Of a DNA stretch of 44,265 bases, positions 1-7,680 are shown piece after piece; the stretch's first letter is position 1; every line of letters begins with the position of its first letter. Position numbers and translations under genes: made by a program. Origin of the DNA: CAZSVP01 sp964637185 (GTDB lineage Bacteria > Patescibacteriota > Saccharimonadia > CAILAD01 > BJGX01); assembly GCA_964637185.1 (NCBI GenBank), contig CAZWVB010000005.1, forward strand, positions 1-44,265, read 5' to 3'. Under the pieces are notes generated by a model. That model was not told where the DNA came from, did no database searches, and saw only the letters and a list, made by a program, of their open reading frames with translations.

Positions 1-8
1 CCGCCACT

Positions 9-38
9 ACAACTCAGATGCTGGGTTGTTTTTTGTTT
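9..38 (+). terminator. Intrinsic terminator of an upstream gene outside the window
   Basis: Inverted repeat acaactcag (9-17) and ctgggttgt (21-29), nine pairs including one G-U, with an atg loop, runs straight into a T-rich tract (29-38). This is the classic shape of a rho-independent terminator for a plus-strand gene lying before the window. Confidence 0.7.
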
Positions 39-49
39 TGACATAAAGT

Positions 50-55
50 TATAAT
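50..55 (+). promoter_or_regulatory. -10 box of the TspO-like gene, leaderless geometry
   Basis: A perfect TATAAT lies nine bases before the ATG at 65. Transcription starting about seven bases downstream would begin at or within two or three bases of the start codon. A TTGACA at 38-43 is only six bases from the -10 box and cannot be its -35 partner; no well-spaced -35 is visible. No Shine-Dalgarno sequence fits in the gap. Confidence 0.5.
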
Positions 56-64
56 GCTTATGTT

Positions 65-841
65 ATGAAAATTCGTTGGTTGGCAATCTTCAATACTCTC
101 AGCCTCGCACTGGCACTGGTTCTCAACGGCCTGGCTGTATATTTGCCGCTCAATGGCATCAGTACCGCCGAAGTATCTCGCAAGTTTGCCAATCTTTTCG
201 TACCGGCCAACTACACCTTCGGTATATGGAGCCTGATATATCTGTTGTTGATACTATTCGCCATATACCAACTCAAGCTCGCTTTTGGCAAAAAATCAGC
301 TGATCAAGAAGTGATCAATAAGATAGGTCCATGGTTTGTAATCAGCTCGATATTCAACGCTCTCTGGATAGTAGCCTGGCACAATCTACGTCCTGGCCTG
401 GCACTAGTGTTGATGGCTGGCATACTGCTATCTTTGATTGCCATCTACATCAACTTGCGCTATGACAATGCCAAATACAATCGTGCAACTCGCTGGCTAG
501 TATTGGTGCCGATTAGCGTATACCTAGGTTGGATCAGCGTAGCCACCATAGCCAACGTAGCCGCACTTCTTACTTCAATTAGATGGAGTGGTTGGGGATT
601 GTTGCCAAATCTCTGGGCAGTGATAATGTTAGTCGTAGGCCTGATATTGGCAGTCGCTATGATATGGAAATACTCTGACTATGCCTATGCCCTTGTCATA
701 GTCTGGGCATATATCGGAATCTTCGTAGCCCGCGTGCAGGATGCTAGCTCACTAGCCTATTCAGTAGTAGTCACGAGCATGATGGCGGTGGCGGCTATCT
801 TGGTGGCAATCGGCCTCAAGGTCCGTGAGAATCTCAAATAG
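65..841 (+). CDS. TspO/MBR-like tryptophan-rich sensory membrane protein
   Basis: This is a 258-residue, very hydrophobic protein with about seven predicted membrane segments. It has the TspO-like signature VPANYTFGIWSLIY (residues about 47-60), followed by NALWIVAWH near 98-106 and GWISVATIANVAALL near 155-169, which resembles the tryptophan-rich sensory protein branch of TspO/MBR. Classical TspO proteins have about 160 residues and five helices, so this is a longer variant. TspO proteins bind tetrapyrroles and related ligands in the membrane; the ligand here is unknown. The gene stands alone between an upstream terminator and a strong hairpin at 857-887, so it is probably monocistronic. Confidence 0.65.
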   Translation: MKIRWLAIFNTLSLALALVLNGLAVYLPLNGISTAEVSRKFANLFVPANYTFGIWSLIYLLLILFAIYQLKLAFGKKSADQEVINKIGPWFVISSIFNALWIVAWHNLRPGLALVLMAGILLSLIAIYINLRYDNAKYNRATRWLVLVPISVYLGWISVATIANVAALLTSIRWSGWGLLPNLWAVIMLVVGLILAVAMIWKYSDYAYALVIVWAYIGIFVARVQDASSLAYSVVVTSMMAVAAILVAIGLKVRENLK

Positions 842-856
842 CTAATATCTAGTATG

Positions 857-887
857 CGAAAGGGCTCCCCATCGGGGAGCCCTTTCG
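857..887. terminator. Perfect 14-bp hairpin between convergent genes
   Basis: A perfect inverted repeat (arms 857-870 and 874-887, loop atc) lies between the ends of the convergent TspO-like and purL genes. The arms carry AAA and TTT at the outer side of a GC-rich core, so it can fold on either strand. No long U-tract follows, so it may act as a bidirectional terminator or as a 3'-end stabiliser. Confidence 0.65.
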
Positions 888-908
888 TTGACACTGTATT
901 TCTCTAAC

Positions 909-3900
909 TCAGCTGTTGCGCACGAAGTCGTAGCCGTTTTGGAACGGCTTAAGCCACGGGCTGGCTTGCAGCTGCCGTAGTTCGTAAGGCATCCACTGCG
1001 CCTGCCACAGTTGGTGAGCCGAACGCTCGAAATGCAGCATGTCGGCCAGGGTACGACCATCTTCGGAACACACTCCCGCCACTCCGTCAGGGCTGCCGTT
1101 GGGATTGTGTGGATAGTGTTCCACGCCTGCTTGCTCACCGCTGTGGGGCAACACGTAACGCATAGCCACGGCACCATGTGGGCCATGGCGCCAGCGTCCC
1201 TCGCCATGCGCACCCCATATGCCAAGCCGGGATCCGACCATACCTTGTAGTAGAACAGCCGGCGACTCGGTCACCTCGGCCATCACAAACCGCGACTCAA
1301 ACCGCTCTGATTCGTTGCGAATAAATCGCGGCAACTCGACGTCTGGCGTGCCTTCGGGGCTGATCCAGCCAAGCAAAGCCAGTAGCTGGCAACCATTGCA
1401 GATACCGAGCACCAGCGTGTCGGACCGTGCCCGAAAGGCAGCGAACTCGTCGGCAACGCGCGGGTTGTCACGGATTATGGCCGCCCAGGCCTTGCCAGCA
1501 TCGAGCACGTCGCCGTAGGCGAAGCCGCCGGAGAAGTGCAGGCCTGACAGGCCATCAAGCTCGTAGCTGCCGCTGGCCAGATCGTTCATGGTGATGTCCA
1601 CCACCTCGAAGCCTGCGACGAGCCACGACAGCTTGGCCTCGGCGTCGCTGTTGGTGCCCTCTTCGCTGATCACCCCGAGCTTTGGCTTGGACTGTCGTAG
1701 CCAGACCTCAGGAGGCGAGTAATTGGGTGTGTAAGTGAGCTTCCAAGTGGGCGTACTCTGCTCAACGATCGACTGGTACTCGTGGTCAACCACGTCTGGT
1801 GTCGATTGGGCTCGATCCAACAGATGGCTGGTCGACTCGTACCACTCCATCAGGGTGTTGTGCTTGGCCTCAAACAGCCTGGCGCTGCCTTGATTGACCA
1901 CCACTCGGGGATAGTCGATCACGCTGGCTCGACCAATGCGATGTGCCCAGAAGCCAGCCTCCTGCAAATCAACGACTATGGAGGCAGAGTTACGCGCACT
2001 CAGCTCAACAAGCAGCCCGCAAGCCTCGCTCAGAAGAAGGTCTTCGGCGTTCTCTCCGAGACCATCCAGCTGTAGGCTCAGCGAACAGCCGCCACCTAGG
2101 GCCATCTTGATGGCGCTGATCATCAGGCCGCCCTTGCCAATGTCCTTGAGCGCCAAGATGCGACCATCGCGCAGCCACGGGTTGATCAACTGCTTGAGCC
2201 GCAACACGTCTTGAGCTGGTGGAGCAGGAGGAGATTTGTCACCCAGCTGCCCATAGGCCTGAGCCAGCACACTGCCGCCTAGGCTTGGCGCCCAGTTGTC
2301 GAAGCGCACCCATACCAGGCTAGTGTGGCCTAGACCATCTTGAGCGCATTTGAGATCGGCTGTGGCGCGCAGATCCACATCGGGCACTGGTGCATAGGCT
2401 TTCACCGTTACCAAGCCAGGCGCCTGTACCACGCTGCCGTCTGGCAACACCCGCAGCATGCTGTTGCTGTCCTTGCCGCCATCCGGAGCAACGCCGTCGC
2501 CACTGACGGTATCTAGCTCCAGCTCACAGCAGTAGTCACTCAGAGCCTTCACGGCCAGCTGGTAGCGATCCATGTCGCGCTTGGCTGGCCACATCCAATT
2601 TACCTGCAGACTGATGTCCGTGGCCTCGCAGGCCACGCCCATCAGGCTCATTAGTGATTTGGCCACCGCATAGCGTCCGGCCTCTTTGGGATCGATCAGC
2701 GACAACACGCCCGACACACCAAAGCTACGTGCCGTACCTGTCTTGCCCAGCACGCTATGCGCTTCGATGCCGCAATCAGCGATGGTAAGCTGGTAGGGGC
2801 CAACTCGCGGCTCCTGCACAGTGCGCCCGCCTACGCTGGTGTCGGCTTTGCTCAGCAGCCAGCGCTTGCTAGCCACATTGGGATGAGCCAGCACTCGCTG
2901 CACCATCTCGTCCAGATCGACAGACCAGTCGATCGTCAGCGGCAACAGATCGGCCTGCCAGGGGTCAAACTCGATGATCTTGCGCAGCTTGCGGCCCAAG
3001 AATTCATCGAGCACCATGTCGACCGCTGGCTGACCATCTCGGCCCTCCAACACGATCTTGCCATCGCCGGTGATGTGGCCCACATCCTGCAGCGGGCAGT
3101 TGTAGCGAGTAGCCACGGTCTCTACCAGCGGCAAGTCTTGCTCGTCCACCACGATCAGCTCACGCTCCTGGGACTCATTGGCCCAGAGCTCCTCATCGCT
3201 CAGGGTCGGGTCGGCGATAGCAAAGCAGTCGGCGTAGACGATGGCGCCAGCGCCTTCAGCGGCTTCTGGAATCGCGTTGCAATTGCCACCTGCGCCCAAG
3301 TCGTGGATGAGCCTGATCACACTGCGTCCGCGGTTGTGGCTGATCTCAGACAGTGCCTTGATCACCTCGTAAACACGCAATTGCATCTCAGCATCGCCAC
3401 GTTGCACCGAGGCAAAGTCGATCTCGTCGCTGTTGGTACTGGCAGCGGCACTGCTAGCGCTAGCACCGCCCATACCGATACGGTAGTTGGGGCCTCCAAG
3501 CAGCACCAAGTGCTGACTGCTGGTGGGCTTTTGACCATACAGCAACAGATCATCCACCAGGCCAGTAGCGCAGGCCTCCACGATGGGCTTGGCTTCCCAG
3601 CCAATGTGTTGTCCACTCGGCGCGATCTCGCCGTAGCACTGCACATAGCCGCCAGTGAGCGGTATCCCACTGCAGTTGGCGGCATCACTGACGCCATTGC
3701 TGACTCGCACCGCCAAATGCAGCTGATCGTGCCAGGGACCATCGATTGGCTCCCAACCAAGTGTCGGGACAGGCAGCCGCCCGAAGGCGTAGCCGGCACC
3801 CGCACTCAGATAAGAGCTGCCTTGGCCCATCGACATGGCATCACGTATCATGCCGGTCAGACCGGTGTAAGCGCCGTGATAGCACTCCACGCCGCTGGGA

Positions 3901-4799
3901 TGGTTGTGTGTCTCAGCCGTACAGGTGATGTGCCGCGGCAGATCGACCACCTCGATACCCGAGGCGGTCGTCGGATCGCGTCGCACCAGAGTCGGTACCT
4001 GATAGCCATAGATAGCCGATGCATCGTCGGCAAAGCCGACCAACACATTGCCGCGGTGTCGCAGCAATGGCCGTTGGATTAGATCCCACAGACTGTAATC
4101 CAGCTCCACTCCATCGCGCACCAGTCGTGCTCGCCAGATGGTGTGGCGGCTATGGTCGCTCATCGCCTGGGCCAGCATGTTGAGCTCGACATTGGTCGGA
4201 TCACGACCATCGAACAGTTCCATGATCCAAGCCTGATCCTCTGGATCAAACCCCAGCCCACGCTGCCGGCTGAAGTCTTGCAGAGCCTCTAGGCCGCCGT
4301 CTTGCAAGGGCACCCGAAAGGTCGGCTCCGGCTCACTGCTGAGCAAGAAGCTGCTGGGCGACTCCACGTAGATCATCTCAGTCATCGGATCGTGTAGCGC
4401 AGCCGCGAGTGCCGCTCGCCGCTCAGCGTCGAGTTGATCCGACAGACCAACTCGCCAGCTGCGCTCAGCCCGGACGAACCCAGCAAGCCCGATCTTGCCA
4501 AGCACGTTGACAGTGGTGGAACTAGCCGGGCTTTGGAAATTGGGCCGTGGCCCCATCTCCAGCACTTCAGCCATGCCATCCAGCCAGCTGGTCTCAGGCC
4601 GTGTGCCATCTGGGTCAAAGGTCTCTCCGAGCAGATAGCTCAAGTTTGACACCTGATCGCTCGAAAGTAGCACACCGCCCTCGAGATAGAAGCACCACTC
4701 GGCCAGCCAGCGGCTGGTGATACCGAGTTGCGCCAACACCAGAGCGATACGGACGTACATAGCTTCATGATCGAGAATTTTGCGGTAATAACGAAGCAT
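909..4799 (-). CDS. purL: Phosphoribosylformylglycinamidine synthase, large single-chain PurL
   Basis: PurL converts FGAR, glutamine and ATP to FGAM, step four of de novo purine synthesis. The 1296 residues match the large proteobacterial-type enzyme (E. coli about 1295): N-terminal domain, two AIRS-like ATP-binding halves (TCTAETHNHPSG; LGGPNYRIGMGGASASS; IHDLGAGG) and a C-terminal class I glutaminase with nucleophile C1134 in GICNGC, then H1256 and E1258. The usual PHPER motif reads LHFER, but His and Glu are kept. An upstream in-frame start at 4853 exists; the ATG at 4799 is preferred because AAGGAAG lies six bases before it. Hand counts of two lines gave 57% and 63% GC, against 42-43% in two lines elsewhere, and no other purine gene except purN is in the window, which suggests transfer. 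Confidence 0.95.
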   Translation of the reverse strand: MLRYYRKILDHEAMYVRIALVLAQLGITSRWLAEWCFYLEGGVLLSSDQVSNLSYLLGETFDPDGTRPETSWLDGMAEVLEMGPRPNFQSPASSTTVNVLGKIGLAGFVRAERSWRVGLSDQLDAERRAALAAALHDPMTEMIYVESPSSFLLSSEPEPTFRVPLQDGGLEALQDFSRQRGLGFDPEDQAWIMELFDGRDPTNVELNMLAQAMSDHSRHTIWRARLVRDGVELDYSLWDLIQRPLLRHRGNVLVGFADDASAIYGYQVPTLVRRDPTTASGIEVVDLPRHITCTAETHNHPSGVECYHGAYTGLTGMIRDAMSMGQGSSYLSAGAGYAFGRLPVPTLGWEPIDGPWHDQLHLAVRVSNGVSDAANCSGIPLTGGYVQCYGEIAPSGQHIGWEAKPIVEACATGLVDDLLLYGQKPTSSQHLVLLGGPNYRIGMGGASASSAAASTNSDEIDFASVQRGDAEMQLRVYEVIKALSEISHNRGRSVIRLIHDLGAGGNCNAIPEAAEGAGAIVYADCFAIADPTLSDEELWANESQERELIVVDEQDLPLVETVATRYNCPLQDVGHITGDGKIVLEGRDGQPAVDMVLDEFLGRKLRKIIEFDPWQADLLPLTIDWSVDLDEMVQRVLAHPNVASKRWLLSKADTSVGGRTVQEPRVGPYQLTIADCGIEAHSVLGKTGTARSFGVSGVLSLIDPKEAGRYAVAKSLMSLMGVACEATDISLQVNWMWPAKRDMDRYQLAVKALSDYCCELELDTVSGDGVAPDGGKDSNSMLRVLPDGSVVQAPGLVTVKAYAPVPDVDLRATADLKCAQDGLGHTSLVWVRFDNWAPSLGGSVLAQAYGQLGDKSPPAPPAQDVLRLKQLINPWLRDGRILALKDIGKGGLMISAIKMALGGGCSLSLQLDGLGENAEDLLLSEACGLLVELSARNSASIVVDLQEAGFWAHRIGRASVIDYPRVVVNQGSARLFEAKHNTLMEWYESTSHLLDRAQSTPDVVDHEYQSIVEQSTPTWKLTYTPNYSPPEVWLRQSKPKLGVISEEGTNSDAEAKLSWLVAGFEVVDITMNDLASGSYELDGLSGLHFSGGFAYGDVLDAGKAWAAIIRDNPRVADEFAAFRARSDTLVLGICNGCQLLALLGWISPEGTPDVELPRFIRNESERFESRFVMAEVTESPAVLLQGMVGSRLGIWGAHGEGRWRHGPHGAVAMRYVLPHSGEQAGVEHYPHNPNGSPDGVAGVCSEDGRTLADMLHFERSAHQLWQAQWMPYELRQLQASPWLKPFQNGYDFVRNS

Positions 4800-4963
4800 G
4801 GTTAGCTTCCTTTCCAATAGAGAAATGTCAACGAAACGAGAAGGGCAGCGCAATATGCACTGCGCCGCCCTCGCTGGGAGATATTATCCCTCATCTGGTA
4901 CTATCTGGTCAATTGTGCTACACTAGCGCAGTTCGCCCTTCGACAACCTGAGAGGGTAATACT
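4800..4963. promoter_or_regulatory. Divergent control region between purL and purN
   Basis: This 164-base gap must hold the promoters of both genes. The purL ribosome site (AAGGAAG on the minus strand, just above 4800) and the purN site (AGAGGG, 4951-4956, seven bases before ATG) are clear. A TTGACA on the minus strand (4831-4826) has no well-spaced -10 box. TACACT at 4919-4924 is a possible purN -10. No purine riboswitch or obvious PurR-type palindrome was recognised. Confidence 0.4.
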
Positions 4964-5572
4964 ATGAACACTTCACTGCGCTGGTGCGCAATGGTTTCCG
5001 GTAGCTGCACGCTTCTGGAGTCCATGTGTGCCGAAGGCCTACTTCCGAACCTGGTGGTTTCAGACCGCAACAAAGGCTGTCGTGCTGAAGAAATCACGAG
5101 TGCATACCAACTCCCGCATCTGCTTCTGCCTCGGCAGGATTTCCGTGACAACGGAGTCTTCGATCGTGAAGCATATACCGGAGTGCTCACAGGTCTACTA
5201 CATCGCTACGAGATCGACTTCGTCACCATGGTGGGGTTTATGACCGTGTTGAGCCCCAGCATCTTCGACAAGTTCGCTGGCCGGATCACCAACAACCATC
5301 CAGCTCTGCTGCCCGCGTTCCCCGGCGATCATGCCGTACGCGATGCGCTAGCCGCAGGCGTCACCGAGACTGGCTGCACCATCCATGTGGCCACCGCGCA
5401 GCTCGACGACGGCCCCATCATCGCCCAAGAGCGCGTACCTGTGCTGCCTGGAGACACCGAAGCAACGCTGCACGAGCGCATCAAGCAGGCCGAGCGACCA
5501 CTGATCACGCAAGTGACCAGGGAGACACTGCTCGGCAAGCGCAGCCTGCCCGGCTTCGCGCTTAGTAGCTAG
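4964..5572 (+). CDS. purN: Phosphoribosylglycinamide formyltransferase (GAR transformylase)
   Basis: PurN transfers a formyl group from 10-formyltetrahydrofolate to GAR, giving FGAR, the substrate of PurL. At 202 residues it is close to the usual length (E. coli 212). The catalytic triad is intact: N110 and H112 in NNHPALLPAFPG and D148 in QLDDGPII. The N-terminal phosphate loop reads VSGSCTLLES, where GNGSN is usual, so this site is divergent. AGAGGG seven bases before the ATG supports the start. It is divergent from purL and shares its high GC (39 of 60 bases in one line counted by hand). The two enzymes perform steps three and four of the pathway. Confidence 0.88.
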   Translation: MNTSLRWCAMVSGSCTLLESMCAEGLLPNLVVSDRNKGCRAEEITSAYQLPHLLLPRQDFRDNGVFDREAYTGVLTGLLHRYEIDFVTMVGFMTVLSPSIFDKFAGRITNNHPALLPAFPGDHAVRDALAAGVTETGCTIHVATAQLDDGPIIAQERVPVLPGDTEATLHERIKQAERPLITQVTRETLLGKRSLPGFALSS

Positions 5573-5577
5573 CTCCA

Positions 5578-5636
5578 CCGCACAAGATAGGTCAGCCATC
5601 ACCATACTGATGGCGCCGCCTTGTGCGGGCCTATCT
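5578..5636 (+). terminator. Structured 3' end of purN, possible pseudoknot
   Basis: Directly after the purN stop, ccgcacaag (5578-5586) pairs with cttgtgcgg (5620-5628), enclosing a second perfect hairpin gccatca (5595-5601) with tgatggc (5608-5614). In addition, agataggt (5585-5592) can pair with gcctatct (5629-5636), crossing the first stem except for a two-base overlap. There is no U-tract. It probably ends or protects the purN transcript; its exact role is not known. Confidence 0.45.
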
Positions 5637-5660
5637 CAAGCCTCCAACTCACTTGGCTGT

Positions 5661-5690
5661 TTGGGATAAGCATAACTAGTTTGCTACAAT
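5661..5690 (+). promoter_or_regulatory. Promoter of the MauE/DoxX-like gene, leaderless geometry
   Basis: TTGGGA (5661-5666), an 18-base spacer and TACAAT (5685-5690) form a sigma-70-type promoter. Only eight bases separate the -10 box from the ATG at 5699, so the transcript would begin at or next to the start codon. No Shine-Dalgarno sequence is present. Confidence 0.6.
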
Positions 5691-5698
5691 AAATACAA

Positions 5699-6196
5699 AT
5701 GACTTTTGCCAAGCGACTAAAACTGTATGAGCCACTAATGATCATTATTGGCTTAATATTGTTATTTGTGGTCTACCGCATGTTCGCTCGTGGCAGTTTT
5801 GATATTACTGAGGCTATGATTGATTTCATGGCTGGATTCTTCATAGTGTTTGGTACATTCAAAGCCCTTAAATTGCCCAAATTTGTCGAGGCCTATCGCA
5901 TGTACGATGTATTGGCCGCGCACAGCAATATATATGCATATATATATCCATTCATAGAGATATCCCTAGGGCTAGCGTATCTTTTCCGATTTGAAATAGT
6001 ACCAATTAGCTGGATTACGCTATGCCTTATGGCTATCAATAGCATCGGTGCCTGGCACGGCGCTCGCGACAAACGTATCAAGATGTGTGCTTGCCTGGGC
6101 ACTGTCTTCAAGATACCTATGAGTTATGTCACGCTAGGGGAAGATGTAGTGATGGCTACTATGGCGGCTATGGTACTGTTGGCCAATCTTCGATAG
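5699..6196 (+). CDS. MauE/DoxX-like integral membrane protein
   Basis: A 165-residue protein with four hydrophobic segments (about 13-30, 41-60, 75-120 containing two, and 138-162). The pattern KFVEAYRMYDVLA...YIYPFIEISLGLAYL followed by GAWHGARDKRIKMCACLG resembles the MauE/DoxX-type family of redox-associated membrane proteins. The CAC pair at the end of the third loop is the only conspicuous cysteine motif and could take part in thiol or metal chemistry, but that is inference. It appears to be transcribed alone from its own promoter. The family call rests on pattern recognition and could be a related DoxX-like group. Confidence 0.6.
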   Translation: MTFAKRLKLYEPLMIIIGLILLFVVYRMFARGSFDITEAMIDFMAGFFIVFGTFKALKLPKFVEAYRMYDVLAAHSNIYAYIYPFIEISLGLAYLFRFEIVPISWITLCLMAINSIGAWHGARDKRIKMCACLGTVFKIPMSYVTLGEDVVMATMAAMVLLANLR

Positions 6197-6427
6197 ATAT
6201 TCATCGGATCTTCTACAAATCATTTTGAGATATGGCCTTCCTTCTTTGTGACCAAAGAAGCAAAGTCTCTTGCCACGTTCGAGTATCTAGAAGTATTCAT
6301 TGATCAATTACTTACTATCCTGTGGAACTCGTCCGCCATAGGCGGACTTTAGACAGTCCTCGGATAGTAGCGTAATCGCTCAACTTACTTTCTGATCTCT
6401 CAAGTGTCAGGTAAGATAATAAATAAA
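6197..6427. other. Non-coding stretch with several hairpins
   Basis: No convincing gene is present. Visible structures are an 8-bp hairpin cttctttg/caaagaag (6241-6248, 6253-6260); a 7-bp hairpin gtccgcc-ata-ggcggac (6331-6347) followed by TTT; and an outer stem tactatcc (6313-6320) with ggatagta (6362-6369) that encloses the second hairpin. It may be the 3' region of the preceding transcript or a small RNA. Its strand is undetermined. Confidence 0.35.
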
Positions 6428-6458
6428 CTAAAAAACACCCGGAGCGGGTGTTTTTTAG
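6428..6458. terminator. Bidirectional intrinsic terminator of hsp20
   Basis: A perfect 14-bp inverted repeat (arms 6428-6441 and 6445-6458, loop gag) has a GC-rich tip and an A6/T6 base, giving a U-tract on either strand. It sits 14 bases beyond the hsp20 stop codon and also faces the upstream region. Confidence 0.85.
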
Positions 6459-6472
6459 TGAATAATCAAATA

Positions 6473-6919
6473 TTAAGCTGCTGGCTTGACTTTGATCTTT
6501 TTGACCTTGTCTTCGGGTACAACTTTTGGAATGCGGATGCTCAGTACGCCGTCTTTGAGACTGGCCTCAGCTTTTTCAGCTACTGTGCTGGTGGGTAAGA
6601 TCACTGAGCGGCTAAAGCTGCCCCAGAAACATTCTTGTACGTAGAAATTGTCTTTCTCGACGACCTCTTGTTCCTTGCGATCACCACGGATAGTCACCAC
6701 GTCTTCTGATATTGCCACATCGATATCTTCTGGTTTCACACCTGCAATCGGTGCCTTCACCACAATATCATCTTTGGTCTGATAGACATCGACAGCTAGC
6801 TGACCCTCAAATTCTTCCTCATTCATCCATTCCTCGGATTGCTCAGTATCAGCCTTGTCATCATCCAAGAATTCATCTTCCAATATTTCTTCTTCTATTT
6901 CGTCACGTTTGCGTGCCAT
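6473..6919 (-). CDS. Hsp20/alpha-crystallin family small heat-shock protein
   Basis: This ATP-independent holdase chaperone binds unfolding proteins and forms oligomers. The 148 residues comprise a very acidic, probably disordered N-terminus (residues 1-40, rich in E and D), an alpha-crystallin domain (about 41-140) with VDVYQTKDDIVVKAPIAGVKPEDIDV and the conserved A-x-L-x-x-GVL motif as ASLKDGVLSIRIPK, and a lysine-rich tail. The acidic extension is unusual and may tune solubility or client binding. GGAGGAG lies nine bases before the ATG. It has its own promoter and terminator, so it is monocistronic. Confidence 0.9.
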   Translation of the reverse strand: MARKRDEIEEEILEDEFLDDDKADTEQSEEWMNEEEFEGQLAVDVYQTKDDIVVKAPIAGVKPEDIDVAISEDVVTIRGDRKEQEVVEKDNFYVQECFWGSFSRSVILPTSTVAEKAEASLKDGVLSIRIPKVVPEDKVKKIKVKPAA

Positions 6920-6950
6920 AAGTCAAAGCTCCTCCATTCACCTTATGATT

Positions 6951-7003
6951 GCCAACTAATTGGCGTTGCACTTATTATAATCAGATGAGCAGATCAATTG
7001 CAA
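6951..7003 (-). promoter_or_regulatory. hsp20 promoter with inverted repeat in the leader
   Basis: On the minus strand TTGCAA (7003-6998), an 18-base spacer and TATAAT (6979-6974) form a strong promoter. An imperfect palindrome gccaactaattggc (6951-6964) lies just past the expected start site and could be an operator. It does not match the CIRCE element of HrcA. The gap to the divergent comF is short, so comF may share this region. Confidence 0.6.
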
Positions 7004-7019
7004 GCAGGAGCGCGTAGCA

Positions 7020-7676
7020 ATGTTGCAGACTATAGCAGCCATACTCGCGCCGGATAGCTGTGTGATGTGCCGAAAGCAGGGTAATGCGCTTTGTGTTGAC
7101 TGTGCCCAGACCTATCTCAAACCACGCCACGACAGCTGTTTTTATTGCAATCGCTTTGGTGGTGGACGCACCTGCCAGACCTGTCGTGCCAAAACTTCAC
7201 TCGACGGGCTCCACGTAGCCTACTATTTTGAACAGCCGCTTGATCAGCTGATATATCGACTTAAATACGATGGTAGTAAAGGTGTGGCCAAGCTTTTTGG
7301 CCCAGCGTTACAACAAAATTTGCCAAGCCTACAAGATGCACAGATAAGCTTCGTGCCTACCACTGGTAGCCGATCACGAGCTCGTGGCTACAATCAAGCC
7401 CAGCTGCTGGCAAATGAACTTGCGGCAGTCTGTGGCACTAGAGCATCCAAACTGCTAATGCGCGTGCACAATGCTGAGCAAATCGGGCAGAGTAGGGAGC
7501 AACGCTACAAAGCGGTGGATGGTAATTTTGTAGCCCTGGCGTCTCGCTCTCAAGGCAGAAATATTGTAATCGTCGACGACGTAGTAACAAGCGGCGCCAC
7601 TCTCAATGAATGTGCCCGTGTACTCAAACTAGCAGGCGCCAGCAGTGTTTGGGGTCTTGCTTTGGCTAAGAAATGA
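7020..7676 (+). CDS. comF: ComF-family phosphoribosyltransferase-like protein
   Basis: This 218-residue protein has the double-zinc-ribbon N-terminus (C-x2-C pairs at CVMC, CVDC, CFYC and CQTC in residues 14-60) and a phosphoribosyltransferase domain with the PRPP-loop motif IVIVDDVVTSGAT (about 180-192). ARGYNQAQLLA is the ComF hallmark. ComF is needed for DNA uptake in transformable bacteria, where it is thought to work with the ComFA helicase on the cytoplasmic side. AGGAG at 7006-7010, nine bases before the ATG, supports the start. It ends four bases before the stop of the convergent pilin gene with no terminator between them. Neighbouring T4SS-like genes fit a DNA-handling or surface role, but its partners are not in the window. 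Confidence 0.88.
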   Translation: MLQTIAAILAPDSCVMCRKQGNALCVDCAQTYLKPRHDSCFYCNRFGGGRTCQTCRAKTSLDGLHVAYYFEQPLDQLIYRLKYDGSKGVAKLFGPALQQNLPSLQDAQISFVPTTGSRSRARGYNQAQLLANELAAVCGTRASKLLMRVHNAEQIGQSREQRYKAVDGNFVALASRSQGRNIVIVDDVVTSGATLNECARVLKLAGASSVWGLALAKK

Positions 7677-7680
7677 ACGT

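Noticed and set aside
38..55. TTGACA at 38-43 as the -35 partner of TATAAT at 50-55
   Set aside because: The spacing is six bases, far from the 16-18 needed.
2757..4082. A 441-codon open frame on the plus strand
   Set aside because: It lies entirely opposite purL, whose motifs are unmistakable. High GC in purL lengthens chance frames; the translation has no recognisable domain.
4800..4853. Extension of purL to an upstream start at 4853
   Set aside because: A strong Shine-Dalgarno sequence sits six bases before the ATG at 4799, and the extra 18 residues do not resemble PurL.
5929..5946. A long AT palindrome around tatatgcatata inside the MauE/DoxX-like gene
   Set aside because: It encodes the hydrophobic run NIYAYIYP in frame with the gene, so it is explained by tyrosine and isoleucine codons.
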